The notes under the pieces: model-generated | The model's input: the letters and a program-made list of their open reading frames with translations, nothing else | Told to the model about the DNA's origin: nothing | The model's database searches: none | Made by a program: the position numbers and the translations under genes | Part shown: positions 11,490-24,466 of the stretch, one piece after another | Layout of the letters: each line of letters begins with the position of its first letter | Position numbering within the stretch: the first letter of the stretch is position 1 | NCBI RefSeq assembly: GCF_030272615.1 | Contig: NC_081406.1 | Location: 164,965,521 to 165,029,520, forward strand | Reading direction: 5' to 3' | DNA length: 64,000 nt | DNA from: Cryptomeria japonica | Lineage: Eukaryota; Streptophyta; Pinopsida; Cupressales; Cupressaceae

Positions 11490-13885
11490 GTTAAAATGTT
11501 ATCCTACGACCCCTTAGTACATCCTAAGACCTCTTAAGACACCTAGGGATCCTTAAGACACTTAGGACCCCTTATATCTTAGGACCTATTAAGACATTAT
11601 AGAACCCCTTAGTACATGCTAGGACATCTTTTGACCCCTTAAGACACCTAGGATGTCTTAGTACATCCTAGGACCTCTTAAGACATCATGTACAACCCCT
11701 TAGTACATCTTAGGAGCTATTAAGACCCATACAACCCCTTAGTATATCCTAGGACATCTTTTGACCCATTAAGACACCTAGGACCCCAAGTAGTAAATCT
11801 AAAGACATCATACCACCTCTTAGGAGATCTTAGTACATCCTAGGACCCGTTAAGACACCTAGGACCCCTTAGTACATCTTAGGACCTATTAAGACAAATC
11901 ATACAAACCCTTAGTACAACATAGGGCCCCTTAAGACATCCTATGACATAAGACGATCCCTTAGTAGGATCTATTATGATATTATACCCCTTGGTAGGAC
12001 CTGTTAAGGGGTATTATCTCATAATAGTTTTGATTAGACGTATTATGACCTAATGGGACCTATTATGACCTATTATGACATAAGACAAGCCTTGAAATGA
12101 CCTATTATAAAATAAGGCCCTTAGTACCTGACTACTATGACATAAGACCCCTTAAGATGACCTACTATGTCGTAATAGGTCCTACTATGTCATAAGACCC
12201 CTTAAGAGGAACTATTGTGACAATATACCTCTTACTAGGACCTATTAAGGGGAATTATGTCATAATAGGACCTATTATGACATTATATGATCAATTATCA
12301 CATAATAGGACCTATTATTGCATGATAGGTCCTCTTAAGGGGTCTTATGACACAATAGGAACCATTATGACATAATAGGACCTTTTATGTCATAATAGAT
12401 CCTATTGTATTAGAACACCTTATAAGAGGACCTATTATCACATTACACCCCTTAGTAGGACCTATTATGACATAATAGGACTGATTATAACATAACATAA
12501 TCTATTGTGACAAAATAGGACCAATTATCACATAACAGGTCATACTATGTCATAAGACCCCTTAAGAGGACCTATTTTGATATTATACCCCTTAAAAGAA
12601 CCTGTTAAGAGGCATTATATCATAATAGGACCTATTATGATGAAATAGGACCAATTATCACATAATAGGATCTATTACGACATAATAAATCCTATTATGT
12701 CATAATAGGTCCTATTATGTCATAAGACCCTTTAAGAGGATCTATTATCACATTATACCCCTTAGTACGACCTATTATGACATAAAACTCCTTAGTAGGA
12801 CCAATTATGACATAAGACCCCTTAGTAAGACCTATAATGACATAATAGGATTGATTATGACATAATAGGACCTATTATGTCATAATAGGTCCTATAATGG
12901 CATAAGACCCATTAAGAGGACTTGCCATGTCATAATAAGTCCTAGTGTGTCATAACACCCCTTAAGAGGACTTATTATGACATTATACCCCTTAGTAGGA
13001 CCTGCTAAAGGGTATTATGTCATAATAGGAGTAATTATGACATAATATGACCTATGATGACATAATAGGTCCTATTATGTCATCATAGGTCCTATTATGA
13101 CATCATAGGTCATATTATGTCATAAAACCCCTTAAGAGGACATTTTAAGGGGTGTTATCTCATAATAGGACCTATTGTGACATAATATGACCTATAATGT
13201 CGTAATACGACCTATTATCTCATAATAGGTCCCATTGTGACATAATAGGTCCTATTGTGTCATAACAGGTCCTATTGTGTCATAATAAGTCTTATTGTGA
13301 CATAATAGGTCCTATTATTATGTCACAATAGGTCCTACTATTATGTCACAATAGGAGCTATTATGACACAATACGACATATTATGTCATAATAAGTCCTA
13401 TTATGTCATAAGACCCCTTAAGAAGACCTATTATGACATTATACCTATTACTAGGACCTATTGTGACATAAGACCCCTTAGTAGGACCTATTATGACATA
13501 ATAGGATAGATTATCATACAATAGGACCTATTATGTCATTATACCCCTTAGTAAGACCTGTTAAAGGGTATTATGTCATAATAGGACCTATGATGACATA
13601 ATAGGTCCTACTATATCATCATAGGTCATATTATGACATCATAGGTCATATTATGTCATAAAATCCCTTTAGAGGATCTATTATGACTTTATACCCCTTA
13701 GAAGGACCTATTAAGGGGTATTATGTCATAATAGGACCCATTGTGACATACTATACCTATAATATCATAATATGACCTCTTATGTCATAATAGGTCCTAT
13801 TGTGACATAATAGGTCCTATTATGACATCATACAACCTATTATGTCATAATAGGTCCTATTATGTCATAAGACCCCTTAAGAGGA
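11490..13885. repeat. Palindromic satellite array, left part
   Basis: The array is about 2.4 kb of short units. The core is the near-perfect palindrome CCTATTATGACATAATAGG and its complement, mixed with spacers such as GACCCCTTAAGAGGA and TTATACCCCTTAGTAGGA. The first few hundred bases (about 11490-11950) hold a more diverged form (CTTAGTACATCCTAGGACC). Both orientations of the core are interspersed. No gene lies within. The array is cut at 13885 by the inner transposon and resumes at 24832. Confidence 0.92.
13882..13885. repeat. 4-bp target duplication of inner element, left copy
   Basis: AGGA is present once at this position in neighbouring satellite units (CTTAAGAGGACCTATT) and twice around the insertion (13882-13885 and 24832-24835). 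Confidence 0.8.
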
Positions 13886-13934
13886 GGGTAAGTGCTCAAA
13901 GATAGTGGTTAAAAAGGGGGGTATAAGTGGACAC
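13886..13934 (+). repeat. Inner element left terminal inverted repeat
   Basis: GGGTAAGTGCTCAAAG...GTGGACAC pairs with the reverse complement of 24793-24831 (GGGTATGTGCACAAAG...GTGGACAC). The left copy has about ten extra bases (AAAAAGGGGGGTATAA region) before the shared GTGGACAC. Confidence 0.85.
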
Positions 13935-14720
13935 TTTTTTTTTTTTTTTTTTTTTCTGAAATGAGGTGAATCTGAATTTGGAGGAAACATTTGAAAGTCA
14001 TCCACTCAAGATATGAAGATAATAAAATAACAAATGTTGTAGTACTTTGAATCTAGTTTCCAAACTACTAATTTTTTTCAAAATTGGATAAGATTAAGAG
14101 TGAGCACTAGAAGTTGTGTTTTTTTTTTGTAATTTGTTGTTAAGTATTTTTTTTAAAAATATTTTTCCAATCGAGCACATCCTGAAAATTAGGTACCTGT
14201 TCGTGCGCGAAGCATAAATTGCACTAAAAAAATCGAAAATACAATTTTAAAGAATCAAGTGCACTACAATAATATATATATATTTTTAAATTTGGATAAG
14301 TAGATCAAAAATTATTAAAAAAATGGTACATGTATGTTTGTGAGAACTATGGAGACATTCGTAAAAGAAATTCAATATAATTATTATTGTTGTTCAAATT
14401 TTAAAAAAATTATATGGTTAGAAATCTCAGAAGATGGGTGAAAATATGGTGGCAATTTTAGAAATACCCACTTGATGAAGTGTAAACTTGATGATGACAA
14501 AGTCGAGAAACCAAGTTGATAAAATAAAACACGTCAAAAAGGAGGGAAATTGAGGGAAATCAAACTTCCAACCCGTAGATTTGTCATCCAGGCCTATTTC
14601 CAAGCCTAAACAGTCAAAAGAACGTACGGGGTACCTATGGTATAAGAAGCACATATGCGCTATCTTTACTATAAACAACGCATATGACGTAATAAAGCTA
14701 AAACAACATGTATGAGCTAC
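13935..14720. other. Inner element left subterminal region
   Basis: A T-run (about 13935-13956) is followed by AT-rich sequence without a gene. GCGCGAAGCATAAATTGCACTAAA near 14207-14228 resembles the AAGCATAATTTGACCTAAA repeats of the outer element's left arm, which supports kinship of the two elements. Confidence 0.55.
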
Positions 14721-14744
14721 TTTTGTTTAAACTTTGGGAGTGTG

Positions 14745-14935
14745 TATAATATGTATAATATGATATTGTATATATAATATGTGTATATACATATAATATA
14801 TAATATATATATATAATATATAATATATAGTATATATTATATATAATATATAATATATAGTATATATTATATATAATATATAATATAAATATATGTATAT
14901 AATAATATATAATATATTAAGTATATATATACACA
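14745..14935. repeat. AT dinucleotide-rich microsatellite
   Basis: Long runs of TATATAATATATAG-type sequence. Open frames across it are low-complexity artefacts. Confidence 0.9.
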
Positions 14936-14957
14936 CATATGTGTGTATGTATGTGTA

Positions 14958-14992
14958 TTGTCTCCCTCTCTCCCCCTCTCAAGCGCGTATAG

Positions 14993-15028
<36 letters not shown>

Positions 15029-15230
15029 TCTCTCTCTACATCTCTCTCCCTCTCTCCCCTTCTCCCTTCCTCCATACCCCATCCCTCTCTCTCTTCTTCT
15101 CTCCCTCCCCACTCTTTGTCTCTCCCACTCTCCCCCTCTCCCTATCCCTCTCTCTCTCTACCTCTCCCTCTCCCTCTCTCTCTCTATCTCCCTCTCCCTC
15201 TCTCCCCCTCTCCCTCTCCCTACCTCACTT
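14958..15230. repeat. CT-rich microsatellite
   Basis: A (TC)n tract with C-rich interruptions (CTCTCCCTCTCC). It inflates long serine/leucine frames on one strand and arginine/glutamate frames on the other, which are not genes. Confidence 0.92.
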
Positions 15231-15763
15231 TTACTTCACATTTTATTTACTACAAATAGCACATATGGGTTACTGAGCCTATTAGTTTTCTGCCCTACCA
15301 TAACATTTTTAAGGCCTAGGAGTGCATACATGGTATTTATGAGTTCTAAGTGCATACAAGGTGGAAACAAAATATCGTTGGTCTTGCCAATGTTTTAGGG
15401 ACTAACAACACGTACACGGTTATTAATATACCGCGTACACGGTACTTAGACATATTTTTATTTGCCCAAGAGCCTCAATGGCCTCAAAAGAAGTTTTTGA
15501 GGTCGTTCTAGGCCCCACTACAACTGTGTCTGCACTTTTGTCACTGTTTTATACATAGAAGTAGGTGAATTTTTTATTTTTGCATGATTTCAAATGATTG
15601 AATTGTTGTTCTTATTAGTTTTGTCAATATTATTATCATTGTTTAATAGTTTTGATTCAAAAAAATAATGATAAGATGCATATTTGTGGTTCTTTGATTG
15701 TTTATGAACTTTTGTTTACATGTATATGTAACATGATTCTATTTAGGAAAACCGATATCAACC

Positions 15764-18685
15764 ATGGGAAAGAACAAGTGAGGAATGATGGAACAACGAG
15801 AGGCTAAAAAGGAAAGACAAAGGCAACATATGAAGAAATTATGTGACATAAGAACAATGGGACAAGAAGGTATGCCATCCTCAACATCTCAATTCGATTT
15901 ACCAAATGAACATAATGCACCTAATGCAATTGAAGAAGAGACATTTGATTTACCATATGAACCTAATGCAAGTGAAGAAGAGACCACATTGAATAATCAA
16001 TTAAATGATGAACATACACCTGCTCTATTTGATAAATTGAATGTACACAATGCACAAAATGCACTGATGTTAAAACCTCCTAGAATCATTCGTAGGAAAC
16101 CAAAGTATCTCATTGACATTGATGAGAATATATTGGAGCCAATGCCCAATAAAATGAATGAATGAACTTGTAGGAGAATGGTTAAAATAATATGGCAAAA
16201 CTATTTTCAAAACTTAAATCAAACCGCAAGATGTCAATAAATTGTTCAAATGATTAAAAATTTGAATTTTAGAGAGAACGAAAATTCTAGGCCTAAGATC
16301 ATCCAAAAGTAATAGCGAAAGAACTATTGTGAGAAATCTATTTGATGCATATCAAGCTATTGGTTCAAAATCATGTACTAAAGATTCTAATGTTACTCAA
16401 CGTGTCATTACATCAACCATAATGAGCATGAAAATAAAAAAACATTGTTTGATAAGAAAAACAAGTCATTAAATGTTCGTAGAACAATATTAAGTAAAGC
16501 ATTACAAAGGCAAGAAAAAATAGAGGAACCTAACAATAATTCTCTTTGGGCATTCTTGGGTAGACTACCACGCAAACACAAGGTTGTTGTTGATGCACTA
16601 AGAACATTAATTGAAAATTTTTGGCATGACAACACAAGAGTTTTGCCTAACCAAAGAGATGTTGTTAGAAGGAAAATCGGATCTACAAATCATGAGCCAC
16701 ATGCCAAACACTATTTGGATATGACTCAAACAAAATTTTATGAAAGATTCCTTGAAAAGTTTCCCCAAATAAGAATTTATTAAAGATTTTTTGAAATGGC
16801 AAAACCTTTTTATATTAAGATTAATCATGTACACACCACGTGTTGTTGTAGGATGCATATTGAATTTTCCATGCACTATGATATTTTTCGTCATATTTGT
16901 TCTACTTTACACACTAATGATGTTTTACAGGAATGGAATATACAAGCACCTCCTAGGTCGTTAAGAGAATTTATTTGAAGTGTGCTATGTAATAGACATG
17001 ATGGTTGCATTTATTATAAGATGTCTTGTTTGGAAGGTTCTTGTGCTATATGTGTTGGTTTGCAACATTTACGAAGATGTGTACATTTGGAGAGCACACA
17101 TGAAATTAGTAGGAAACTAGTTTCTTTTGGAAAATACAAGACAATCACATATGGAGTTAAAGATGGAAAAGATTTGAAGAGATGTGAGTTAGCGAAAAAT
17201 GATATATGTGTAGCTGAATTTATGAAAATGTTTCAAGAGAAACTAGTTTATGAGTACATAATGCATACACATAGAGCTCGATGGTTAGATGAGCAATTCA
17301 AGTTATGTAAGGACACATTTCCTCTTGGCACCATTGTCTCTATTGTTGATTTTTTTGAAAATTATATACTACAACCTTCAATAAAGTGCAATCTATGTAT
17401 TATCATTTTACACAAGTTTCTATTTTTGTACACATAACATTCTTGCATGCAGATGATAACACATAAGAGGATAGAGATGTTGTAAGAGAGTATCACTTCT
17501 ACATAATTGATGATCGTACTCATTCATCGAAGTTTTTACAAGGATGCTTTAAAGTTTTTTATGATAATTTAAAGGAAATAAACATACAATACAATCGACA
17601 CTTAATATGGTAAGATAATTGCACCGTACAATTCAAAAATGCAAGAATGTTTTATTGGTTGACAAGGATGAATATGACAAGTAGTGTACAATATTTTTGG
17701 AATTTCACTTAGGCTGGACATGGTAAGGGAGAGATCGATGGTGCAGGAGCATGTGTAAAAAGATCCCTAGCTAGAGAATAATTGAAGTACGAAAGACGTA
17801 TTGAGTTGATAGATGCGGAAATAATTGTGTGATTGTGTAACTCTATGATAGGTCCAGGTAATCCAGGTACGTCAATGGTCTGTAGATATTTTTGGTTGAT
17901 CACTAAATCTAACATTGAAAACTATCTAGATTGTTGTACAATTGCAGGATCGAGTGACATGCACTCATTTATGTGTTTAAATGCAAGTGCACTAGTAATT
18001 TATATGAGACAGATGGTATGTTTTTTCTCTTCATGCATGTATTGTTTGTGGGAAGAATGTGAATCACAAGAGTGGGTTGACAAATTCTCTTGTAGACCGC
18101 TAGTTCCCATTGATAAATATCAAATTCTCAAAGCACTACAATTGAGCCAGATGGAGACATCAGTGGATTTTGACCATGTATTCGACCTAGTGGATTCAGG
18201 TGATTTTTTGAGTTAATTTTTTTGCAAGTATTTTTTTGGTTCATTTTGTTGTACATCACACTTTATTTTTGGTATTAATTGTCACTTTACAAAATGCAGG
18301 TCATGTTTATGTAGTTGTTGTAGAAGAGAACAATGAAGAAGGAACAGATTACTATTTGTGTCATTGTGTTTATCCTAAAAGAAAATTGACAACCAAAATC
18401 ATTGACAGAGAGGGTATGGAGTACCCAATAGGGTTTTTTGTCGTGACAAGAACATGGCTTAGGAGATACCCTATCAAGAATTCTGATGTTTGGTTGTTCA
18501 AGGACTTTGAAACACACAAACATATTCTTCATTTCTCTAACCTTGTTGTTGCAACAAATATTCATTTGATGAAGTATAATGCTAGACCTCATAACAAGAT
18601 TTTATGGAAATTTCATGAATCTGACCACGAGGCAATACTTGACACAATATGGGTTAGAGCCGATCCTGAAGGCTCACTTAATTGA
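15764..18685 (+). pseudogene. DDE-type transposase gene of inner element (Sola-like), decayed
   Basis: A start at 15764 (ATGGGAAAGAACAAG) meets a stop at 15779, then an acidic, Asn-rich N-terminal region to 16165. After a frameshift near 16440 the main part reads through LWAFLGRLPRKHKVVVDALR (16546-16605), a Cys/His region TCCCRMHIEF (about 16840), CIYYKMSCLEGSCAIC (17008-17055) and SIVDFFENY (17338-17364, candidate first acidic residue). It continues to DNCTVQFKNARMFYW (about 17617-17661, second acidic residue) and GHGKGEIDGAGACVKRSLA (about 17717-17773, third acidic region). The final exon is joined by a clear 100-bp intron (GT at 18200, AG at 18299) and ends ADPEGSLN. The D..D..HGKGxxDGxG pattern is that of a widespread eukaryotic transposase group. 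Stops at about 16975, 17611 and 17711 and at least two frameshifts disable it. The exact superfamily name is uncertain. Confidence 0.75.
18200..18299 (+). other. Intron in transposase gene
   Basis: GTGATTTTTTGAG...AAATGCAG separates GTGGATTCAG from GTCATGTTTATGTAG. Splicing restores a continuous frame (…DLVDSG then HVYVVVVEENN…). It is a rare direct sign that this transposon gene was expressed with introns. Confidence 0.75.
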
Positions 18686-18754
18686 TTCTATGATTCTGAA
18701 TAGAATGATTTTGAGAATTTTGTATATATTATCAACGAATTGTTCTATATTCAT

Positions 18755-18995
18755 TTTTTGTATATATAAATTCCCATGAGATGATTTGTACATGTTTAGA
18801 GGCATAATTTTGTATATTTAAATGGCAATGAGTTGATTTGTACATATTTAGATGCTAAATTTTGTATAGTAAAATGGCGATGAGCTGAATCGCACATATT
18901 GTAATGCAAAATTTTGTATAAAAGCCCATGAGATGATTTGTAAGATATTTTTTTGTATATTCAAATTTCCAAGAGCTGATTTGACCATATTTAGA
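18755..18995. repeat. 52-bp tandem repeat, about 4.5 copies
   Basis: Units begin TTTTGTATAT... and include GAGCTGATTTGTACATATTTAGAGGC. Copies start near 18757, 18809, 18861, 18913 and 18952, just downstream of the transposase stop codon. One copy is shortened. Confidence 0.75.
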
Positions 18996-19249
18996 GGCAA
19001 ATTTTTGAATAATATGTGACAATGTTTTGTGACTATTTTTTGTGTCTATGTTTTGTGACTATGTTTTGAGTTTATGTGATGTGATGTCAATCATTACCAT
19101 TATTGATAAGGTCAATAATGAGCATTCTTGAATATTGTATAATCATGGATAATTATTTGAGTCATTATCGGGTGATAGGAGTCATAGATTGAGTCTAGAT
19201 ACAATTTGAGCAAAAATTGTCATTTTTGTCAAAAATGTTGTCAAAAACG

Positions 19250-21205
19250 TTGTCAAGCAACTTCTACATCGTGCTGGTAGGGTATGACTCTCAACATTAT
19301 GGTGCTTTGGGATGCACAAGAGGAGCATGTCTAGTATAAACCGGCCCACCCAGATGTGCTTGTGACATCGGTTTGTGTACCAGACAAACCAAATCAATTC
19401 TAGCCTATCTTGCAACTTTATTTTGCATGCAATTGATGCTTTTTGTAGCTGGCGAAAAAATGCTACCAATTGAAAATGGCTCTGAGTCATCAGAAATCAA
19501 GATAGGAAATTGTAGAGGAGCCTTACGTAATGCCACAGGTTCAAATGAATTGATCATATGTGTCCTGGATTGGGGGAAATAGTTTGTCAAAGTTTGACAA
19601 TGTTTGGACTCAGGGCACTTGAGAGATTGCGTCGGTAGAGTATGACTCTCGACGTTGCAAAACTTTGGGATGCACAAGAGGAGCATGCCTAGCATAAACC
19701 TACCCACCTAGATGCACTCATGACGTCGGTTTGTGCACATGATAGACTGAATCAATTCTAGCCTATCTTGCAACTTTCCATTGCATGCAACTAATGGTTT
19801 TTTGCAGTAGGCAAAAAAATGCTACCAATTGAAAATGGCTTTGATTCATCAAAAAATGGGATAGGCCATTGTAGAGGAGCCTCACATGACCCCACAGGTT
19901 TAAATGGATTGATCATATGTGTCCTGGATTGGAAGAAATAGTCCATCAAAGTTTGACAATTTTTTGGACTCAAGGCACTTGAGAGATCGTGCCGGTAGGG
20001 TATGACTCTCGATGTTCTGACACTTTCGGATGCATGAGAGGAGCATGCCTAGCATAAACCTACCCACCTAGGCATGCTCGTGACATCGTTTTGTGTACAC
20101 AATGAACCGAATCAATTCTAGTCTATCTTGCAATTTTGCAATGCATGCAACTGACAGTTTTTGCAACAGGCAAAAAAATGCTACTAATTGAAAATGGCTT
20201 CGAGTCGTCAGAAACTAAGATAGGCCATTGTAGAGGATCCTCACATGACCCAAAAAGTTCAAACAGATTGATCATATGTGTCTTGGATTGGAAGAAATAG
20301 TTCGTCAAAATTTGACAATTTTTTGGACTTAGGGCACTTAAGAGATCGCGTCGGTAGGGTATGACTCTCAACATTCTGGCAGTTTGGGATGCACGAGAGG
20401 AGTATGCCTAGCATAAACCTACCCAAATAGACGTTCTTGTGATGTTGATTTATGCACACGATGAACCAAATCAATTCTTTCTAATCTTGCAACTTTGCAT
20501 TGCATGCAACTAATAGTTTTTGTAGCAGGCAAGAAATGCTACCAATTAAAAATGGCTTTGAGTCATCATAAATCGAGATAGGAAATTGTAGAGGAGTCTC
20601 ATAGGACCCCACAGGTTCAAACAGATCGATAATATGTGTCCTGGATTAGATGAAACAATCCATCAAAGTTTGACAATTTTTTGGACTCAGGGCACTCGAG
20701 AGATCGCATTTGTAGGGTATGACTCTCGACGTTCTGACACTTTGGGATGCATGAGAGGAGCATGCCTAGCATAAAATTGCCCACCCTGATGCGGTCATGA
20801 CATTGGATAGTGCACAAGACCAACCAAATGAATTCTAGCCTATCTTGCAACTTTGCATTGCATGCAACTGACAATTTTTGCAGTAGGCGAAAAATGCTAC
20901 CAATTGAAAATGGCTTTGAGTTGTCAGAAACTAAGATAAACCATTGTAGAGGAGACTCATGCAACCCCATAGGTTAAAACATATCAATCATGTGTCTTGG
21001 ATTGGAAGAAATAGTCCATCAAAGTTTGACAATTTTTTGGACTTAGGGCACTTGAGAGATCGTGCCGGTAGGGTATGAGTCTCAACATTCTGATGCTTTG
21101 GGATGCACGAGAGGAGCATGCCTAGCGTAAACCTTCCAAAAAAATGTGATCATGATGTTAGTTTATGAACACGACGAACCAAATCAATTCTAGCCTATCT
21201 TGCAA
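19250..21205. repeat. 358-bp satellite, about 5.4 copies
   Basis: A unit of 356-360 bp recurs; the landmark GAGATCGTGCCGGTAGGG is found near 19270, 19625, 19985, 20345, 20700 and 21060. Each unit also has GGATGCACGAGAGGAGCATG, TGCAACTTTGCATTGCATGC and TGTCCTGGATTGGAAGAAAT. Minus-strand frames such as 19405-19707, 20123-20374 and 20617-20970 are shadows of the repeat. It lies between the 3' ends of the two convergent transposon genes. Confidence 0.9.
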
Positions 21206-21947
21206 ATTTGACAACTTTCACAACTTTGACAACAAGTGAGCAACTTTGACAACAACTGAGAAAATTTTACATCTTTTATCCAAATGAAGCCAAACTTTGA
21301 CAACTTTGACAATAATTGAGCAACTTTGACAATAATTGAGCAAATTTTACATTTTTGATCCAAATGACCCCAGACACGAGAACCAAAATTTGACCATTGC
21401 GAGCATGAGGGTGCTCTCGCACTACACACATATTGTTGTTTATATTCATATTGTTGATTTTTGTTGTTTATTTTCATATTGTTTATTACATAGGCAAATA
21501 TTTAGTTAAATTTATAAAAGGGAAGCCACCAAATACAACGAATACACAATAATGAACTAAATACAAAGAGTTTTGTAGGGTTAATTCAACATTTTAGAAA
21601 TTTAATCAAATCATATTCCATGATTGCAATGTTTTATATCATAGATTTTTGTTGTTTATATTCATATTGTTGATTACATAGGCAAATGACCAATTAACTT
21701 TATAAAAGGGCAGCCACGAAATACAACTAATACACAATAATGAACTCAGTACACATTTATTGGATCGAATATCAACATTTATATATAGATATATTAAAAA
21801 AAGGTATGTCTGCCAAGTCAATACAAGTATTACAAAAATGTGGCATATACCATGTCCAAATTGATATACAATAAAAATGTATAATATATCTACATGTATT
21901 GGTCATTCTATGACCACAACTAACACTATATGATCCTAAACTTGTGG
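21206..21947. other. Short repeats and AT-rich spacer in inner element
   Basis: CAACTTTGACAA units recur at 21210-21345, the last phase of the array degenerating into a shorter repeat. GTTTATATTCATATTGTTGATT is repeated at about 21438 and 21653, with related CACAATAATGAACT flanks (21546, 21735). No gene is seen. Confidence 0.55.
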
Positions 21948-24466
21948 TGGATCATCAAAATTGAGCCTCTTCGATGCAGTACGTGACTCTGTAGATGGCT
22001 GCAAAACCACAATTCAAAAGCCAAGATAGAATTCTTTTGTAGAAAATAGTTCACAATTAACAACATAACTATGCATTTAGCTATAATTTCTTTGCAATTG
22101 AAATGTGGATTGCCTCATTGTCTGATCTTGGATCTAATGTCTTCGCTCTCCTCTCCTTATCAGTCTTAGGAGTTTTCTTGATGACAAACTTAAAAGGATC
22201 CACGTTATGGAAAAGCCGTGAAAGGGGCTATTGTAGATTAAATGTACAATTAATACAATGTACTAACATAAATACATCAACAAACACTTAAAAGCTATAA
22301 TATTGAGAACAACGACGTACCGATGCTTGAGATCCTTCTCCAATGGACTAAGGATGTCTCACCATCGATGGAGAAACTGTCGCTATTACCTATACAAAAA
22401 ATGATCAAAGATTAAATACAATTAATATAATGATAAGAAGTGTAGGTTAAAAACAATTATTGTAATATATCAAACAAAAGTGTACCAGATCATGAGATAC
22501 TTCTCTAGTGCACAGAGGAGGGCTCGCCATTGATGAAGTAGCTATGGATATTTCCTGTATGAAAAAATTATAAGATTATAATTTATCACAAGTTCACATG
22601 TACACGTGCATATAATCATGAAATCAAGAAAATAATGTAGAGATACATACCTCTGCCCTCTCTCGATCCACGGGTGAATCAGGTGCATTCAACAAATCCA
22701 CATAGCTTAATGGTCATTGTACATGTAAAATAGACAAAAAACGCTAATCAATCTACAAATCCCAACTAAGATAATTTCAACATTTTAAAAAAATTGTACA
22801 ACTAAAAATGTGTTCAATTACCTTCTTCCCACGTTTTGGCATCTTTGAGGAATTCTTTTGCTTAGGACGAGGCCTAGATGCAGAGGGGGTACCCTGAAAA
22901 AAAAAAAAAAAAAAAGATATTAGTACGAATAATATATTAAACATAATTTTAAAAATCTAAAATGAAATAAATTTCATATTCCATAAAAACAATAAGTAAA
23001 AAATAGTGTACAAAATATGATACCGTATAGCCTTGTAGACCAAAATCGATCGCTGAGAGCATGATGTCATCAATCTGGGACATTTGGTCCCCTCCCAACA
23101 CCTACAAACCAAAAATTGGACCAAGCATTAAAGATAGTTACTATATCTTGTAACTTTTTTGAATTCAAAGTGTGCTATTCTATTTTAACATGTTACAAAA
23201 TTTATACCTTAGGCGTCGAAGTTGCAACTATAGTAACTGTGGGAGGAGTATGGGATAACACTGATGCATCCTGAAATGCATATTATTTGTATCAATTTAA
23301 ATCGATGTATAAATGAAAATTCATTTATCTAATTAAAAATTTAAAGTGTCTGATAAATAAAATGCTATGAATTCAAATCAACACACCTGTGTCTGCGGCT
23401 GATGGCCAGACAACATGTCCATCAAATCCTCTATCAACGCCACATCCTCAGTAGTGCGGGTCTAACATCTACTCTCACAAATTGTGCACAAAGGAGATGT
23501 GGATCCATTTGCAGTGGCCTCATCATCCATCCTTGTGCATATCCTTGAGCAACTGACACACACATGTTGAATGGGCTCTTTGTCGCCACCTAGAGCAACT
23601 AATGGCTCATCATCCAGTACAAGAGGGTGTGCTAACTGTGTCCCATGCTAGATGATGGCACTAGTCAATGTTGTGGCTGCTTGAAGAGTCTGTAGCTCCA
23701 TCAAATCTTTCATCTCTACTGGGATAACCTGATGCACCTTGGGTTTGGGTGCTAGAGGGTGACGACTCTTCGGGGCTAATCACCTGCAGGCTCCAAGTCT
23801 ATCTTGGGCGGAGCTGCCACCTCTACCATGGAACACTCTCATGTCAAAATAGTTTGGCCGCACATTGAGGACAAACTCACAGTATACTTTTCTCAAAAAA
23901 TAAAATGGCAACTCATAATTATTACAAGGTGGATCATCAAAGACCATCTACCACCTCTGCCAAAAAAGTTTCTTCATCTGCACATTGGTACACCAATGTA
24001 TGGGAAACCTATTTGCATTAAGAGGTAACAACTGACCAATTTTACAATCAACAAAAAGGGCACATATTTGTTGTTTACTAATATTTTTGTTTTTCACTCC
24101 CTCGCACGATAACCCACTAGCATAGTATTGACGACACATATCCCTAAAATTTCCCCATTTTGTAATTTATATGAAAACGGTTGTGGCACCACTAGCTAAT
24201 GTTTCTAGGCTAGTGGCAAGGGATTTATGATGCTCAAGCTCAGATTTTTTCAATTTATTAACTAGTCTATTTATTTTAGACATGTTTTGCCCTAACTGAT
24301 TAATCAATTGCTCCTGTGTTTCAGGTGCATGGTTAAAAGGAACAATTGGAGGTGTATCTTGTGGGTTTGTTCTGGGTTTTCAGGAGGTGCATCTTGTTGT
24401 TGTTGTTGTGGATTATTAGAATCTGATTTTTGAAACAAAAATTAAGTAAAACTAACCTTGATCCAT
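21948..24466 (-). pseudogene. Second transposon gene, about ten exons, unknown function
   Basis: On the minus strand a short first exon (24466-24457, MDQ) leads by a GT/AG intron to a large exon (24422-23397). That exon holds a Gln-rich start, a helical region (QLGQNMSKINRLVNKLKK) and RDMCRQYYASGLSCEG. Further on come a conserved-looking stretch (FDDPPCNNYELPFYFLRKVY) and two CxxC pairs (HVCVSCSRIC and SPLCTICESRC), a likely zinc site. Small exons follow at 23270-23208, 23101-23024, 22893-22822 (basic, PRPKQKNSSKMPKRGK, a possible nuclear signal), 22705-22651, 22554-22486, 22389-22321, 22227-about 22100 and 21998-21948, nearly all with AG acceptors and GT donors. It has a frameshift near 24370, stops near 24168, 23931 and 23650, and one unclear donor near 22099. 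I do not recognise the family. Its place suggests an accessory transposition protein. Confidence 0.6.

Larger units (their letters stand above)
14610..15435. repeat. Left subterminal motif array (core near CGTAYRCGGT)
   Basis: Short copies of a palindrome-like motif recur: AACGTACGGGGTACC (about 14620), CACATATGCGCTA (14650), ACGCATATGACG (14678), ACATGTATGAGCTA (14706), CACATATGGGTTA (15261), GCATACATGGTA (15323), CACGTACACGGTTA (15410) and ACCGCGTACACGGTA (15431). The same motif is clustered near the right end (24586-24765). Paired subterminal arrays of this kind commonly serve as transposase-binding sites; that role is inferred. Confidence 0.65.

Noticed and set aside
11490-13885. Repeat-spacer regularity that could suggest a CRISPR-like array
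   Set aside because: The spacers are themselves repeats, the units are short palindromes of variable order, no cas-like genes exist, and the window is clearly eukaryotic.
14893-15398. Long plus- and minus-strand frames of Ser/Leu/Pro or Arg/Glu
   Set aside because: They are translations of the CT microsatellite and adjoining AT repeat; no domain or codon signal.
19182-20970. Several similar minus-strand frames of 80-117 residues as a gene family
   Set aside because: They repeat with the 358-bp satellite period and differ by frameshifts; they are shadows of the repeat.
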